Shown one piece after another: positions 5,297 through 5,562 of a stretch of DNA of 5,562 bases (the first letter of the stretch is position 1; each line of letters starts with the position of its first letter). The translations under genes were made by a program, and so were the position numbers. The stretch is from Prevotellaceae bacterium (GTDB taxonomy: Bacteria; Bacteroidota; Bacteroidia; Bacteroidales; UBA932): positions 1-5,562 of the forward strand of contig JAISPE010000103.1 of assembly GCA_031275145.1 (NCBI GenBank). Direction: 5' to 3'. The notes below the pieces were generated by a model. That model was not told where the DNA came from and ran no database searches. It saw nothing but the letters and a program-made list of their open reading frames with translations.

Positions 5297-5363
5297 GCTG
5301 ATTCTTCGACAAGCGTCATCACGCTTTCAGTTTCGGTACGAAACGGGTATTCGCAATGACGAA
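5297..5363. repeat. Degraded palindromic remnants next to the foldback element
   Basis: Two short perfect stems sit here: AAGCGT/ACGCTT (5311-5316 and 5321-5326, four-base loop) and GTTTCG/CGAAAC (5330-5335 and 5339-5344, three-base loop). They are followed by TCGCAATGACG (5351-5361), the same 11-mer that ends the right arm of the foldback element (5264-5274). This looks like another, partly eroded unit of the same composite repeat. Confidence 0.5.
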
Positions 5364-5531
5364 GATTCGGAAAAACAGTTTTCTGCAAAAAAAACTCACA
5401 ATTCTCACCCGTTTGATGTATAACAGATTTGTAAATTATGAAAATTGACTTCGTCGAACTAAAGTTTCTGTTAATCATGTCAAAAAAAGGGACTCTTACA
5501 GTTAATGATATTAATTAAAACGATATATTAT

Positions 5532-5562
5532 ATGAAACTGCAAAAATTATTTTTATTCACAG
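5532..5562 (+). CDS. Start of an exported or membrane protein, cut off by the window end
   Basis: The ATG at 5532 begins MKLQKLFLFT and remains open to the last base. A short basic start followed by hydrophobic residues fits the beginning of a signal peptide. Upstream is AT-rich (TTAATTAAAACGATATATTAT), as is common before Bacteroidota starts, with no Shine-Dalgarno sequence. In some Bacteroidales an S41-type C-terminal processing peptidase follows coaD, so that is one possible identity, but ten residues cannot support it. Confidence 0.4.
   Translation, partial: MKLQKLFLFT

Larger units (their letters stand above)
4711..5531. other. Repeat-rich intergenic region without a convincing gene
   Basis: This 821-bp stretch holds, in order: an AT-rich leader after coaD, an 8-bp stem-loop, a 42-bp tandem array with degenerate edges, a candidate promoter, a 14-bp palindrome, a long foldback element, smaller palindromic remnants to about 5363, and an AT-rich lead-in to the next gene. 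A + strand frame is open from 4731 to 5423 and a minus-strand frame from 5119 to 4784, but both run through repeats and recall no protein family. Open frames on both strands are expected when a 42-bp unit without stops is repeated. Confidence 0.75.

Noticed and set aside
4731..5423. 230-codon + strand ORF
   Set aside because: Most of it is 42-bp tandem repeat and foldback element read as protein. It has no recognisable domain and a minus-strand frame is open across the same repeats. Treated as non-coding.
5412..5431. TTTG plus CAGATTTG as a promoter for the last gene
   Set aside because: The -7 box has a mismatch at its first base and the gap between boxes is only 8 bases, far from the usual 19-21.
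5438..5518. 26-codon ORF (MKIDFVELKFLLIM...)
   Set aside because: Short, AT-rich, with no recognisable motif or ribosome binding site. It could be a leader peptide but nothing supports it over chance.

Overview
This window looks like chromosomal DNA from a member of the Bacteroidota, most likely the order Bacteroidales. Three things suggest this: the leucyl-tRNA synthetase reads like Bacteroides-type LeuRS over its whole length, the middle gene ends in a domain resembling the type IX secretion sorting domain (CHU_C/type B) that is confined to this phylum, and a TAnnTTTG promoter-like box is present. All supported genes are on the + strand.

Layout. (1) Positions 1-2583 are the 3' part of leuS, whose start lies upstream. 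The gene is interrupted in frame at about 64-714 by a ~650-bp insert. The insert is bounded by 35-bp inverted repeats that each fold into a perfect 9-bp GC-rich hairpin, and it encodes a DUF559/Vsr-like endonuclease domain (about 262-597). LeuRS continues in the same frame afterwards, so one unbroken reading frame encodes a synthetase with a nuclease-like domain embedded at the start of its CP1 editing domain. This is the main discovery of the window. (2) 2629-4218 encodes a secreted protein of repeated fibronectin-III-like segments with a divergent C-terminal sorting domain. (3) 4231-4710 is coaD, phosphopantetheine adenylyltransferase, 12 bp downstream and probably co-transcribed with it. 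(4) 4711-5531 is an 821-bp stretch with no convincing gene. It holds a 42-bp tandem repeat array, a ~130-bp long foldback (palindromic) element with extra palindromic debris, and a candidate promoter. (5) At 5532 a new gene starts that appears to begin with a signal peptide; only ten codons are inside the window.

How the parts relate. leuS and coaD are housekeeping genes (leucine charging of tRNA; coenzyme A synthesis), and the secreted protein between them has no visible functional link to either. What ties the window together is repeat-driven plasticity. There is a hairpin-ended nuclease element inside an essential gene, a 21-bp repeat in that element, a 42-bp repeat downstream, and a foldback element. 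The 21- and 42-bp units are both multiples of three, so copy-number change would not shift a reading frame. Assignments rest on reading motifs by eye; no database search was run.
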